Shown in pieces: positions 41,551 to 50,484 of a stretch of DNA of 64,000 bases. This DNA is from Streptomyces sp. Je 1-79 (GTDB taxonomy: Bacteria; Actinomycetota; Actinomycetes; Streptomycetales; Streptomycetaceae), in NCBI RefSeq assembly GCF_025195125.1, contig NZ_JAMGSL010000012.1, forward strand, positions 62,001 through 126,000. The letters are read 5' to 3'. The notes below the pieces were generated by a model. That model was not told the origin of the DNA and made no database searches. It saw only the letters and a list, made by a program, of their open reading frames with translations. The stretch's first letter is position 1, and each line of letters begins with the position of its first letter. The position numbers and the translations under genes were made by a program.

Positions 41551-41856
41551 TCAGCCCGTGGGGCGGCGGCGGGCGCGGAGCAGGTGGACGCCCTTCACGG
41601 CGTAGACGGCGGTCACGAGCGCGAAGCCGGCGAGGGAGAGCCAGAACCAGGATTCCGCCACCACGAGGCTCAGTAGCAGGCCGATGAGAAACAGCATGCT
41701 GCCGACGGTATCCAGCAGGTCGAGACGCGCCTTTGAGCGCACCGCGGGGTCGGGTCCGCGCAGCCGGCGGATAACGGGGACGAGAGCGAGGGCCTGCAAG
41801 ACGGCCAGGCCGAGGGCGATCCAGACGAACCAGTCGGGTATGTCCACGGCGCGCAC
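41551..41856 (-). CDS. Small membrane protein of the element
   Basis: A 101-residue protein with three hydrophobic segments (WFVWIALGLAVLQALALVPVI, DTVGSMLFLIGLLLSLVVA, FWLSLAGFALVTAVYAV) and basic loops (RRLRGPDPAVRSKARLD). I recognise no family. It lies alone between the long palindrome and the SUKH gene, and the following 264 bp (41857-42120) hold no gene. Confidence 0.6.
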   Translation of the reverse strand: MRAVDIPDWFVWIALGLAVLQALALVPVIRRLRGPDPAVRSKARLDLLDTVGSMLFLIGLLLSLVVAESWFWLSLAGFALVTAVYAVKGVHLLRARRRPTG

Positions 41857-42120
41857 TGTATCGCCCGCCCGGGACCCTCGGGAGGGAGGTCCCAGCGGGC
41901 GTGGCCATGCAGGGGTTCGGGGAGCGGCGGGGCGCTTTTAAGCCCCACGTGGACCGTGCGGCTGAAGTCGCCACGTGCCCCGTGCGTGCCCGATCGGTCG
42001 GAGCTGGATGGGGAATCGCGGGAGTAGCAGCGACATCGCCACTTCTGCCCAGGTCAGCAAAGGTGCAGGTGAGCCCGGATCTGCATACGAGATCTTCCAA
42101 ACTAGGGACGTGGAGGGTGG

Positions 42121-42552
42121 CTACCGGTACCAGTCGCCATCGCCCGCGAGGGAACGGTGCAGGTAGTCCTCTAGCTCGTTTGCAGCCCACAGCCGACTGT
42201 CATCCTCGTGGTCCCAGACGAAAATGTCGGGACGCTCCGGCGTCAGCACGAAGGCGAACTGGTCGCCCCCACCGTTGTCGCCGAAGAACAGCAGTGGGTC
42301 GAAGGGCATGTACAGGCCCGGGAACGTATCGGGGGCCCAGAACAGCAGGTTCTGCTCCACAATCCGATCCAGGGACCAGACGACGTCTTTCCCGTACCCG
42401 CCGACGATCCCGTCTGTCTCCATCAACAGAGCGGTCAGTTGCGCCGGCAAGCCTCGGCCAAGGCGCCGCTCCGCCTCGGCTAGAGCCGTCGCGTCAACGG
42501 GTGCCCTGAACTCGACGCCGGGCAAGGCTTCGGCGGCGGCTTCCTTCCACAT
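42121..42552 (-). CDS. SUKH (SMI1/KNR4) domain protein, likely immunity type
   Basis: A 143-residue protein of the SUKH superfamily. Typical features: ALAEAERRLGRGLPAQLTALLMETDGI at the N-terminus, the E-x-x-LG-x-x-LP-x-x-Y/L pattern, then LLFFGDNGGGDQFAFVL, FVWDHEDDSRLWAANELEDYL at the end. SUKH proteins often give immunity against secreted toxins. No toxin partner is directly adjacent, so it may be an orphan immunity gene within the element. Confidence 0.85.
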   Translation of the reverse strand: MWKEAAAEALPGVEFRAPVDATALAEAERRLGRGLPAQLTALLMETDGIVGGYGKDVVWSLDRIVEQNLLFWAPDTFPGLYMPFDPLLFFGDNGGGDQFAFVLTPERPDIFVWDHEDDSRLWAANELEDYLHRSLAGDGDWYR

Positions 42553-42786
42553 AGACGCAGCTTAAGTCGGAAGTCTGACTGCCCCGACAACGGGCCCTGT
42601 ACAGCAGCGTCGTACCAACCCCAACAACCTCCGCCGTCCGGTAGCGCCCCTCCCGGGTCCGGTAGCGGCCGGAATGGACGTTGCTGACCCTTCTTACTAG
42701 AGCTACGGATCAGAAGTTCACTGAGGCGGACGCGATTCGGTGTGCCCGAGGCGTGTCCGCCCGACGAGGAAGGTTGTCGCGACCGA

Positions 42787-42936
42787 CTACCGTCCTTGCT
42801 TCCAGTCCGCGTCGAGGATGGCGGCATGTACGGCGGCCACGATCATCGTGATCGCGAGGACACCACCCACCCAGTTCTTCGGGTTCCCAACGAGCGAACC
42901 CAGAACGGCAGTGCCGTAGATGATCACCGCGTACAC
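42787..42936 (-). CDS. Possible small membrane protein (49 aa)
   Basis: A reading frame with protein-like sequence: VYAVIIYGTAVLGSLVG, then NPKNWVGGVLAITMIVAAVHAAILDADWKQGR. It has two hydrophobic stretches and a charged end. It lies just upstream of the DUF2637 gene on the other strand. There is no good ribosome-binding site. Similar small proteins accompany Streptomyces transfer genes, but this one is not firmly supported. Confidence 0.4.
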   Translation of the reverse strand: MYAVIIYGTAVLGSLVGNPKNWVGGVLAITMIVAAVHAAILDADWKQGR

Positions 42937-42988
42937 CGCCGAAGAACCGGACCGTGAAGACCCGGGCTCTGTGGGCGAGGAAGGCCGC

Positions 42989-43924
42989 GTGAACGAGCCC
43001 GACCCGCGCACCGCGACGCCTACGCAGCTCCCGCCGCTCTCGAGGAGCGAGCGGGTACTCCTCAGCGCGGTTGCCCCCGCCGGCGCCGGAGTCGGCGGCC
43101 TCGGCCTGGCCTCCTCGTTCAACTCCGTCTCGGAGGCGGCGGAACGCTGGGGCTTCACACAGCCCTGGATGCTCCCGATCGGCATCGACTTCGCGATCCC
43201 CGTCTTCACCGCGGCGAACCTCCTGCTCATCCGGTTCGGTATGCCGCTGGCCTGGGTCCGCGTGGTGCCGTGGGCTCTGACGGTGGTCACCTGCTGGCTG
43301 AACATCGCGGCCGGCTCGTCGACTTCGGCCCGGATCGCACACGGGACGATGCCGCTTCTCTGGGTCGTCCTCAGCGAGATCGTCGCCCACGCGTACGCCG
43401 TGCGGATCGGCGCGGCCACCGGCCGCCGGATGGAGCGCATCCGACGCTCCCGCTGGCTCTTCGCGCCCCGCGCGACGCTCGCCCTCTGGCGCCGCATGGT
43501 GCTCTGGGAGCTGACCGACTACCGCGAGGCCCTGCACGAGGAGAAGAGGCGCCTGCTGGCCCGCGCCGAGCTGCGCGAGCAGTACGGCCGCCGGTGGCGC
43601 TCGAAGGCGCCGCGCCGCGACCTCGTGCTTCTCCGGATGGGCGAACTCGACCCCGATGCGGCCCAGGACGAGAACGAGGACGAGGAGACCGAGCCTCCGA
43701 AGCCCCGGCGCCGCGCCGCACGCGACAAGAACAGTCCCCGCATGAGCTGGGACGAAGCGCTCTCCAAGGCCCGTTCCCTGACGGCCGACTGGTCGTACGA
43801 GCACCTGGACGCCGAGCGGATCCGCAAGGCCGTCGGGTGCAGCCAGGACCGGTCCCGTCAGCTTCGGGACGTCCTCAGGACCGAGCGCGAGGAACAGGTG
43901 CTGCCCGACCCCGCCGGCGTCTGA
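42989..43924 (+). CDS. DUF2637 (SpdB-like) transfer-associated membrane protein
   Basis: A 311-residue protein of the DUF2637 family found on actinomycete integrative elements and conjugative plasmids. Four hydrophobic helices are visible in the N-terminal half (LSAVAPAGAGVGGLGLASSF, WMLPIGIDFAIPVFTAANLLL, RVVPWALTVVTCWLNIAAG, MPLLWVVLSEIVAHAYAV). The charged C-terminal half has ELTDYREALHEEKRRLLARAEL and an HTH-like end (KAVGCSQDRSRQLRDVLRTE). Start GTG 42989 with GAGG upstream; ATG 42920 and GTG 42971 are also in frame. The translocase gene follows at 94 bp. Confidence 0.85.
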   Translation: MNEPDPRTATPTQLPPLSRSERVLLSAVAPAGAGVGGLGLASSFNSVSEAAERWGFTQPWMLPIGIDFAIPVFTAANLLLIRFGMPLAWVRVVPWALTVVTCWLNIAAGSSTSARIAHGTMPLLWVVLSEIVAHAYAVRIGAATGRRMERIRRSRWLFAPRATLALWRRMVLWELTDYREALHEEKRRLLARAELREQYGRRWRSKAPRRDLVLLRMGELDPDAAQDENEDEETEPPKPRRRAARDKNSPRMSWDEALSKARSLTADWSYEHLDAERIRKAVGCSQDRSRQLRDVLRTEREEQVLPDPAGV

Positions 43925-44017
43925 CGACCGCCCCGACTCTTTCGCCGGGCCCCGACCGCTGCTTTGGCGGGTAGGGCCGGGGTCCGGCTGCCTCCCATAG
44001 GACAGGAAGGAACGTCA

Positions 44018-45385
44018 GTGAAACACGAGAGCGGTGACGCTCACGAGCGTGAGCTCTTCGCGCGCTTGGAGAAGGAGATCGCTGCCGACTCCCCGGAGTC
44101 GGCAGCAGCCCCGGAGGGCGGAGAGTCGGGTACCGGACGTTCCGCTGAGTCGGCTCCGGCCGGACCGGACGAGTCGGCCGACCCGACCGCCGTGATCATG
44201 GTGGACCGCCCCGGCGGACGGTCGGGCCCCGGCCTCATGGATCGCGTCCTCGGTTCGAAGCGGCGCCCCGTCATCCCCCCGTGGGCACGATCCTGGGATG
44301 AATTCAAGACCGCGGGGAAGGGTGTCGCGGCGTACGCCTGGCACGTCGCGGCGTATCACGCCGTACGAACGCCCTGGTACGCGCTCCGGCTCACCGTGCA
44401 GGCGCCGTTCGGAGCCGCCCGGTTTCTCGGCAACTCGATGCGGTGGGTGTCGGACGCCGAGGGGGATCCACTACGGCTGGACGCCGCCAGGCGCGAGGAC
44501 GTCGGCGACTACCTCAAGCTGTCCCGGCAGCGGGACCGCCGGGTCCGGTGGCGGACTCTCGTTTCGATCGTCGCGGCTGTCGTCGGCCCGATTGTCGCCG
44601 TGGCCCTGTACGTCCTCGCACCGACCTGGCTGACGGTGCTCGCCACGACGGTCGGCGTGATGGTGCTCGGTCGGCTCGGACAGTCGGCCGACGCTCCGGT
44701 CATCAACAGGGCCGTGGAAATCCCGAAGGCGACGAAGCTCACGAGCGACATCGTCCTCCGGGCCCTGGGCTCCCTCGGCATTCCGGCGATCAACCAGGAC
44801 CAGGCGAAGGGCGGTCCCGGCTTCACCTTCACCGCCCCGATCACGCGGGACGGTCCCGGGTGGCTCGCCGAGGGAGATCTCCCGTACGGCGTCACCGTGA
44901 CCGACGTCGCCGACCGACGCGAGCGCCTGGCCTCCGGTCTGCGCCGCCCACTCGGCTGCGTCTGGCCGGAGGCTACGGCAGACGAGCACACCGGGCGCCT
45001 CCGGCTGTGGGTCGGTGACCAGGACCTGTCGAAGACCCGGCAGGCGCCCTGGCCGCTCGCCAAGTCGGGGACGGTGGACCTCTTCCGGCCGATCGACTGG
45101 GGGACGGACCAGCGGGGCCGGTGGGTCGGCATCACGCTCATGTTCATCGCCGGCGTGATCGGTGCGATCCCCCGGATGGGCAAGACCTTTCTCCTCCGTC
45201 TTCTGCTCCTCATCGCAGCGCTCGATGTGCGGGCGGAGCTGCACACGTACGACCTCAAGGGCACCGGTGACTTGGACGCAGTCGGCGACCGGGTCGGTTA
45301 CCGGCACCGGGCCGGCGAGGAGGACGCGGACATCGAGTACGCCATCGCCGATCTTCGGCAGGTCCGTGAGGAGATGCGGCGGCGA
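44018..45385 (+). pseudogene. TraB/FtsK-type DNA translocase, truncated after Walker A
   Basis: About 455 residues remain of an AICE-type FtsK/SpoIIIE translocase that moves double-stranded DNA between mycelia. Two hydrophobic stretches lie mid-protein (TLVSIVAAVVGPIVAVALYVL, TWLTVLATTVGVMVLG). The P-loop is GAIPRMGKTF, starting at residue 382, followed by LHTYDLKGTGDLDAVGDR. Downstream, after RQVREEMRRR, the reading frame continues into foreign sequence derived from an IS5-type transposase. Walker B, RecA and DNA-recognition domains are missing, so it is inactive. GTG with AGGAAGG. Confidence 0.9.
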
Positions 45386-45743
45386 AGCCGTCCTGGAAGG
45401 CATCCGGGTCCCTCGCGTCGGGCCTGGCCGGCCCCGTGCCCGCCCTCTGCGAGTGCGGGGTGACAAGGCATATTCATCCAAGGCCAACAGGGCCTATCTG
45501 CGCAGGCGCGGCATCCGATGCACGATCCCGGAACCAGCCGACCAGGCCGCCAACCGCAAGCGACGCGGGAAGGCCGGCGGGCGGCCTCCGGCCTTCGACC
45601 GCGAGGACTACAAGGCCCGGCACGCGGTCGAGTGCGGGATCAACCGACTCAAGCGCAACCGGGCGGTCGCCACCAGGTTCGACAAACTCGCCGTCCGTTT
45701 CGAGGCCACCGTCCTGATCGCCGCGATCGGCGAGTGGATGTGA
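45384..45743 (+). pseudogene. IS5-family transposase C-terminal fragment
   Basis: About 115 residues of the C-terminal catalytic part: EGIRVPRVGPGRPRARPLRV, then RGDKAYSSKANRAYLRRRGI and ECGINRLKRNRAVATRFDKL, containing the last acidic residue of the DDE triad. The N-terminal half and the left end of the IS are absent. It interrupts the translocase gene, which shows that this IS insertion or a later deletion inactivated transfer. No clear terminal repeats remain. Confidence 0.85.
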
Positions 45744-45814
45744 GAGCCGGAGTGTCAGCCCCGCATGCCATGCTGACCGCGACCAGACTGAGCGGGGCGA
45801 GGGAGAAACAACCG

Positions 45815-46144
45815 ATGGGGGCTCGGTACTACGGCGCCGACAGCGAGGACGGCGACCGCATCGACGACCCGTCCGAGGACGCGCTGTTCATGATGATCAG
45901 CGACCTCAACGACTCCGACAACACCTTCGTCGTCATCCAGCCGGACGAAGATGACCCCGTCTGGTATGCCTCGGTGGCCGTCCTAGAAGAAGGCGGCTAC
46001 GAGATCGTCCTGCGTGACGCCAGCCGCAGCGAGCACGAGGTCACCACAGCGACCAGCATCGGCGATATCGCCCGCGAGCTCAAGATCTGGCTGGCCTGCC
46101 GCCACTACCCCGGACGGCCACCGCGGAAGATCTACGACTTCTAA
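45815..46144 (+). CDS. Hypothetical acidic protein with a decayed paralogue nearby
   Basis: A 109-residue acidic protein. Distinctive run: EDALFMMISDLNDSDNTFVV, then QPDEDDPVWYASVAVLEEGG and EHEVTTATSIGDIARELKIWLACR. It resembles small proteins encoded with toxin/immunity loci, but I cannot name a family. GGGAG precedes the ATG. A frameshifted fragment of the same gene exists at 48383-48431 beyond the CWB2 gene, so the locus was once duplicated. Confidence 0.7.
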   Translation: MGARYYGADSEDGDRIDDPSEDALFMMISDLNDSDNTFVVIQPDEDDPVWYASVAVLEEGGYEIVLRDASRSEHEVTTATSIGDIARELKIWLACRHYPGRPPRKIYDF

Positions 46145-46152
46145 AACACGGC

Positions 46153-46566
46153 CTAGGCGCCCTGGACGCCCCGCCTGATGTACCGGCGCTCGAAGAAGCG
46201 GCCGGCGAGCAGGGGCGGCAGTGACAGTGCTGCCGTGGCGGCCAGCGGCGTCAGGTCCACCGCCAACGACCCCACCACCGTGATGAGCTGGGCCGCCGCC
46301 GCCACCAACAGCTCACGGTCCGCTGTCGCCGTCCCCTTCAGCGCGCGCGTCACGCCGCGCAGGCACCACCCACCGAGCGCCACCGCCACGACACCGACCG
46401 CTAGGGACACCAGAACTGGCAGCCTTGAGCCGCTCGCGGTTCCGTCCGGGCCAATCCCTCCGGAGAAGACCGGGAAGAACCACACAAGGTACACGGCGGT
46501 GAGGAATGTCTGCCCCGCGAGCGCGAGAAGTGCGGTCACCAGCGTGACTCGACGCGCAGAGTGCAT
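46153..46566 (-). CDS. Four-helix membrane protein downstream of the CWB2 protein
   Basis: A 137-residue protein with four hydrophobic helices (TLVTALLALAGQTFLTAVYLVWFF, LPVLVSLAVGVVAVALGGWCL, LLVAAAAQLITVVGSLAVDL, TPLAATAALSLPPLLAGRFF). It is encoded on the same strand, 15 bp after the CWB2 gene, so it is co-transcribed. A small polytopic protein directly behind a secreted protein with a toxin-like end is the standard position of an immunity protein; that role is inference. Confidence 0.65.
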   Translation of the reverse strand: MHSARRVTLVTALLALAGQTFLTAVYLVWFFPVFSGGIGPDGTASGSRLPVLVSLAVGVVAVALGGWCLRGVTRALKGTATADRELLVAAAAQLITVVGSLAVDLTPLAATAALSLPPLLAGRFFERRYIRRGVQGA

Positions 46567-46581
46567 CGTCCGGCCTCCGTA

Positions 46582-48225
46582 TCAGGGCTTCAGGTAGTGA
46601 AGGTCGCCGTCGTTGACGGACAGGAGACACCAGAACCTCGCAGCAGCGTACGCCTGGTCGAAGGTCAGCCCCGGGTCCCGCATCTGCAGTTTCGCCTCTT
46701 CCCCGAAGAAGCGTCCCTTCGCGTTGTTGTGGTAGTCCATGCGGTGGTGCCGCTGCGCTTCGGCTTCGGTCATGGCGGGCGGCTTCGGCCCCAGCTCGTG
46801 ACGGTCCGCGAAACCTTTTGCCGTCTTCGTACCCATCTGCATGGTCATGTGCACGTTCCAGATGCAGTGGCGGTAGGCGTCCTTCCTGCCGCCGTTGCCC
46901 GCGCTCCCGGGCCACGCCCCGCTGGACATACCCTCGGCGTTGGACCAGGCTTCGGCCAGGTTCGCGGACTTCCTCGCGTTGTCGCAGATGCTCCACCTGC
47001 TCGGCCACTTGCAGAAATCGTACTCCGCGTCGTTCATGCCGCCTGTGTATCCCTGGGTCGCCAACGCGGCGGACTGACCCTCCAGAGCCCAGTCCGGAGT
47101 GATGGCCAGCTGGTTCACTTCTTCCCGGCTTTTGGGAGTGGCACCCGGCGGCACGACCTCACCCGTCAGGAACGTCTCCGTGGCCGCGGTCTTCGCCTGT
47201 GCCGCCACGGTGTCGGTCAGGGCGGTGGTGCCGCCGAAGAGCGTCACGTTGCGCGCGGTGGCGCTGTGGTCGGTGGCGAACCACTCGGGAGCCTGCTCAA
47301 GGGCGGCCGGCGGGTTGAGCAGCATCGGCATCCCGACGGTAGCGGCATAGGCACCTCCGCCGAGGCCGTCGGTGAAGCTGCTCACCGTGGTGAGGCCAAC
47401 GCGTCCCGGGTTCGGCGTGAACCGCTCCGAGACCATGGCGTTGGTCTCATAGGCATCCGTGCCGACGATGGCTCCGTCGGTACTGGGGTAGGCGTTCCTC
47501 GCCGGACCCCCGACGGTGTTCTTCGTGACATCAGCCGGCAGACCGTTGAGCCAGGTTGTCACGCCGGTCGCCAGCGAGCCCCCGTTGGACAGGACGATGG
47601 CACCGTCGGCGGCGGCGACCGCCGCCGCCGCGCTGATCGGGTCCTTCCAGTCGTTCGACGAGGCGATGACGACGTGTCGGGGGGTGACGATGCCGTCGCG
47701 TGCGATCCTGAGTGCGGTGTCGTAGTGGTCCGTTCCTGCGAAACGGCGGGTCGCGTACCCGAGGCCCTTGATGGCGGTCTCGACCTCGGCGCTCACCGCC
47801 CCGGTCCCGCCGGCGATGTACACCGTCTTCCCGGCGGGGAGGACTCGCGTGATCTCGTCGGCTGTCAGTGAGTCGAGTGCCGTGGCACTCGTCATCAGCA
47901 GCGGCCCCTTCTTGTGCTTGGCCAGCGGGATCGCCGGCACTCCGTCGTAGTAGCTGTCCTTCCTCACCACGACGACCGCATCGGCGGCGTTCCCGGTCGC
48001 AGCGGCGACGGATTTCCAGTGCTGCTGCGAGATCTTGACTGCGGTGTCCACCGCGTTGACACCGCCCACTCTGCTGACGGTGACCGGCTCGGCGGTGACC
48101 GCGCTGACGGAGTTCCGCGCGGTCGCGGCGGAGTGTGGGCCTTCGGCGGCCCACACCATCTGAGGTGGCAGGATGAGCAGCCCCACAATGAGTGAGGTGC
48201 CCAGGATCGCCGCTGACTTTCGCAT
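46582..48225 (-). CDS. Secreted CWB2 cell-wall-binding protein with toxin-like C-terminal domain
   Basis: A 547-residue exported protein. Signal peptide: MRKSAAILGTSLIVGLLILP with cleavage near VWA|AE. Residues about 40-360 are cell-wall-binding (CWB2) repeats: VSRVGGVNAVDTAVKISQ, KTVYIAGGTGAVSAEVE, FAGTDHYDTALRIAR, ARNVTLFGGTTALTDT. From about 400 on is a different domain rich in conserved H/N/R: KDAYRHCIWNVHMTMQMG, FADRHELGPKPP and MDYHNNAKGR. I recall such a domain (close to DUF6973) from polymorphic toxins. GGGAGG ribosome-binding site. The companion membrane gene downstream suggests toxin and immunity. Confidence 0.75.
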   Translation of the reverse strand: MRKSAAILGTSLIVGLLILPPQMVWAAEGPHSAATARNSVSAVTAEPVTVSRVGGVNAVDTAVKISQQHWKSVAAATGNAADAVVVVRKDSYYDGVPAIPLAKHKKGPLLMTSATALDSLTADEITRVLPAGKTVYIAGGTGAVSAEVETAIKGLGYATRRFAGTDHYDTALRIARDGIVTPRHVVIASSNDWKDPISAAAAVAAADGAIVLSNGGSLATGVTTWLNGLPADVTKNTVGGPARNAYPSTDGAIVGTDAYETNAMVSERFTPNPGRVGLTTVSSFTDGLGGGAYAATVGMPMLLNPPAALEQAPEWFATDHSATARNVTLFGGTTALTDTVAAQAKTAATETFLTGEVVPPGATPKSREEVNQLAITPDWALEGQSAALATQGYTGGMNDAEYDFCKWPSRWSICDNARKSANLAEAWSNAEGMSSGAWPGSAGNGGRKDAYRHCIWNVHMTMQMGTKTAKGFADRHELGPKPPAMTEAEAQRHHRMDYHNNAKGRFFGEEAKLQMRDPGLTFDQAYAAARFWCLLSVNDGDLHYLKP

Positions 48226-48236
48226 GTGTGTCCCTC

Positions 48237-48263
48237 CCCGGGATCGGTGATGAAGATCCCGGG
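48237..48263. promoter_or_regulatory. Nine-bp palindrome at the CWB2 leader
   Basis: CCCGGGATC-N9-GATCCCGGG, immediately upstream of and partly overlapping the ribosome-binding site of the CWB2 gene. In DNA it could be an operator; in RNA it could hide the ribosome-binding site. Confidence 0.5.
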
Positions 48264-48382
48264 TGGAACTCTCGCGGAGAGTCGCCTGCTCACCAACGAC
48301 GTTTGGATGAACAGTCGATGTCCGGGGCGATGAGCCGCGGCACAGCGAGCGGCCTGACAGGACGATCTACGGGTGGCCTACT

Positions 48383-48431
48383 GAAGACGCGCTGTTCATC
48401 TGATCACCGACCTGAACGACTCCGACAACAC
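48383..48431 (+). pseudogene. Frameshifted fragment of the 45815 gene
   Basis: GAAGACGCGCTGTTCAT... to ...TCCGACAACAC aligns with 45875-45924 at most positions but has a one-base deletion. The rest of the gene is absent. The remaining gap 48264-48547 holds no gene. Confidence 0.8.
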
Positions 48432-48547
48432 ACGCCACTGCCCCTCGTTCGGTGTCACGCCTACCTCAGCGGTCAGGCGGCCGTGACGCTGCACCGCCTC
48501 CCGGAGGGAACATCACCACGAGCCTTCAACCTGACCCGCAGGTCTGC

Positions 48548-49606
48548 TCAAGGCCGTTGGATACCTCGGACCGCGTCCAACACGTCGAGGCCGCGGTGGG
48601 CTCGCCGTCCGTAGAGAATGGCCACTACAGCGGCGCCAGCGCCGCCAATCAAGTACGTCTCAGCCACACCAGGCAGATCGAGCAGGGCGACACCCACCCC
48701 AATGCCGGCGACCACCACCGCCGTGACGGCCAGTCGCAAGGGTTCCCGGTCTGCGATCGGCGTAAGGCCGGCAAGTTGTTCCTCGTCCAGGAGCGCTCCG
48801 AGCCTCCCCGCCGCGTATCGATCCGCAATCCTGACTAGCATCCGAGCCAGATCCTTTACCGCCTGGTCCGGGTCGTGGTCGATTCGCGACTCTGCTGCGA
48901 AGAGCGCAGCGACAACGAGTCCGGCGTGCTCCTTCAGTAACCGGTGCCGGTCGGACCCGTTGGGGACCGACCCCCACGCGCGGCGGGCCACGGTAACTTC
49001 GTGTGCCACCGTGCCCACTTCGACCCCCACACGATGCAGGGCGTACAACTTCTTCTCGCCGCTGGCGCCGTAAGCATCGGCGCAAGCCAGAACTGCTGCC
49101 CGAACACGAGCGACTAGAACGTAACGTCTAACGTGCTCAGCGGGCGCGTACAGCAGCCTCGATGACCCCCACATCACACGCCAGAGTGCCACACTCGGTA
49201 GCACCAGGATCAGTGTGAAGAGCAGTGCGAACACGATGACTTGAAGCGCCATGGCAAGCGCTGTGAGCCCGAAGGAAACCGGGTCCATCTCAAGTAGATC
49301 GGTCCAGACCTTCTTGAATCCCTGCGTCGGTATCTCTTGTCGATGCAAGTATCCGTTCACAGAGGTGCGAGCGACGACCAGCGGCCAAGTCAAACCGATG
49401 ACAAGCATCAGAGCCTTGGCAGTGACTCCCGTGAAATCTGCCCCGTACCACCGCCGAAGGGCAACACGAATCCGCGGCGGAACGCGCTCGCTCAAGCCCA
49501 ACCTGGCCATGCTGGCGGCAAGCTCCTGGATGCCCTTGTCGGCCTTACTCCGGCGCTGGGCTCGGTGGGCCTCAGCTCCCCAGCGGCGCCTCATCCATCC
49601 CCCCAT
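48548..49606 (-). CDS. Hypothetical membrane protein of the element
   Basis: A 352-residue protein with about four hydrophobic segments (GVTAKALMLVIGLTWPLVVA, FGLTALAMALQVIVFALLFTLILVLPSVALW, LAVTAVVVAGIGVGVALL, YLIGGAGAAVVAILYG) and a charged middle region. N-terminus is basic and soluble. I recognise no family. It is the last larger gene before the right attachment site and is transcribed toward the CWB2 gene. Confidence 0.65.
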   Translation of the reverse strand: MGGWMRRRWGAEAHRAQRRSKADKGIQELAASMARLGLSERVPPRIRVALRRWYGADFTGVTAKALMLVIGLTWPLVVARTSVNGYLHRQEIPTQGFKKVWTDLLEMDPVSFGLTALAMALQVIVFALLFTLILVLPSVALWRVMWGSSRLLYAPAEHVRRYVLVARVRAAVLACADAYGASGEKKLYALHRVGVEVGTVAHEVTVARRAWGSVPNGSDRHRLLKEHAGLVVAALFAAESRIDHDPDQAVKDLARMLVRIADRYAAGRLGALLDEEQLAGLTPIADREPLRLAVTAVVVAGIGVGVALLDLPGVAETYLIGGAGAAVVAILYGRRAHRGLDVLDAVRGIQRP

Positions 49607-49749
49607 GAACCCGGATCATGGCAGTGGGCGGAGGGTTTCCCCATCGATTCGGTCGAAGTCGGCCCGCATTCGGCTGACCACAGGTTGACCACACGCACTG
49701 ATCCACAGTGGGACTGGGTGGGACACGGTGGGACAGCTGGACACGTCGA

Positions 49750-49778
49750 AGGGGCTGCCGACCTACTCGGCAGCCCCT
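49750..49778. terminator. Hairpin near the right end of the element
   Basis: AGGGGCTGCCGA (49750-49761) and TCGGCAGCCCCT (49767-49778), a perfect 12-bp stem with a 5-nt loop. It lies in a non-coding gap between the divergent ends of the membrane protein and the 49864 gene. Confidence 0.7.
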
Positions 49779-49863
49779 CTCACGTGCAGCTTTGTCAGCT
49801 GCGGAAAGTCTCTGGCGATGGCCCGGATCCGCCCGCGAAGCTGATCGCGGATTTCAAGACCGC

Positions 49864-50145
49864 TCAGTCCCCGACGAACCAAAGGTACCGGTGTGTTCCA
49901 TTTTGAACGACCTGGCACAACTCCCGAGCCTGGTCCACCCACTCACCGCCGTAGGCTTCGGGAAGTCGGTCAAGCTCAGCCAGCAGCAACGGCACCTGCC
50001 GCTCATTGAAAATGGCATCCCCGTAGGGACTCAGGGCCCACAACATCGGGAAGTTCACCGGGTCCAGCGCAGGAAAGAGGTCTGTCCACTCCAGTCCGAC
50101 CTGGGCACGAGCTATGGGTTTTCCCAGGTCTCCACGCACGTTCAT
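49864..50145 (-). CDS. Hypothetical protein near the right attachment site
   Basis: A 93-residue protein taken from ATG 50145: NVRGDLGKPIARAQVGLEWT, then LFPALDPVNFPMLWALSPYG, DAIFNERQVPLLLAELDRLP and EAYGGEWVDQARELCQVVQN. Composition is typical of a folded soluble protein. GTG at 50154 is an alternative start. No family recognised. Confidence 0.5.
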   Translation of the reverse strand: MNVRGDLGKPIARAQVGLEWTDLFPALDPVNFPMLWALSPYGDAIFNERQVPLLLAELDRLPEAYGGEWVDQARELCQVVQNGTHRYLWFVGD

Positions 50146-50484
50146 GTTGATCACGAGTCGACCGTACTGGCAGTTCGGCACGTCTGCATCGAGGTTCCCG
50201 CGTAAGAGGACCAACCGCGGTGAGTGTCTATCTGCGTGACAACGCAGACGAACACCGGCGGACGAGTTCGGACGTCGGCGGACCATCAGCGCGCAGGTGA
50301 GAGGCACAGCAACCTCAAGGGAGCGCCCTCACCCGAGTTGCTTCGGGACGAAGGAGTCCCTTGCCACATTCGTGCCAGATAGTGCGGGGACTCACGGGGA
50401 ATGAGGGGCGTCTAGGGAGTCTGCTCGGTGGATCGGCCAGCACTGCAACCGTGCAGATCAGGCCCCGGTACGCCCTCCCGCTCA
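50146..50484. other. Gene-free right junction of the element
   Basis: No gene is supported. It contains a stretch (about 50361-50383) similar to the integrase 3' end near 40640: TGCCAC-x3-CGTGCCAGA is shared. This hints at a second integrase-end remnant next to attR. Confidence 0.5.
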
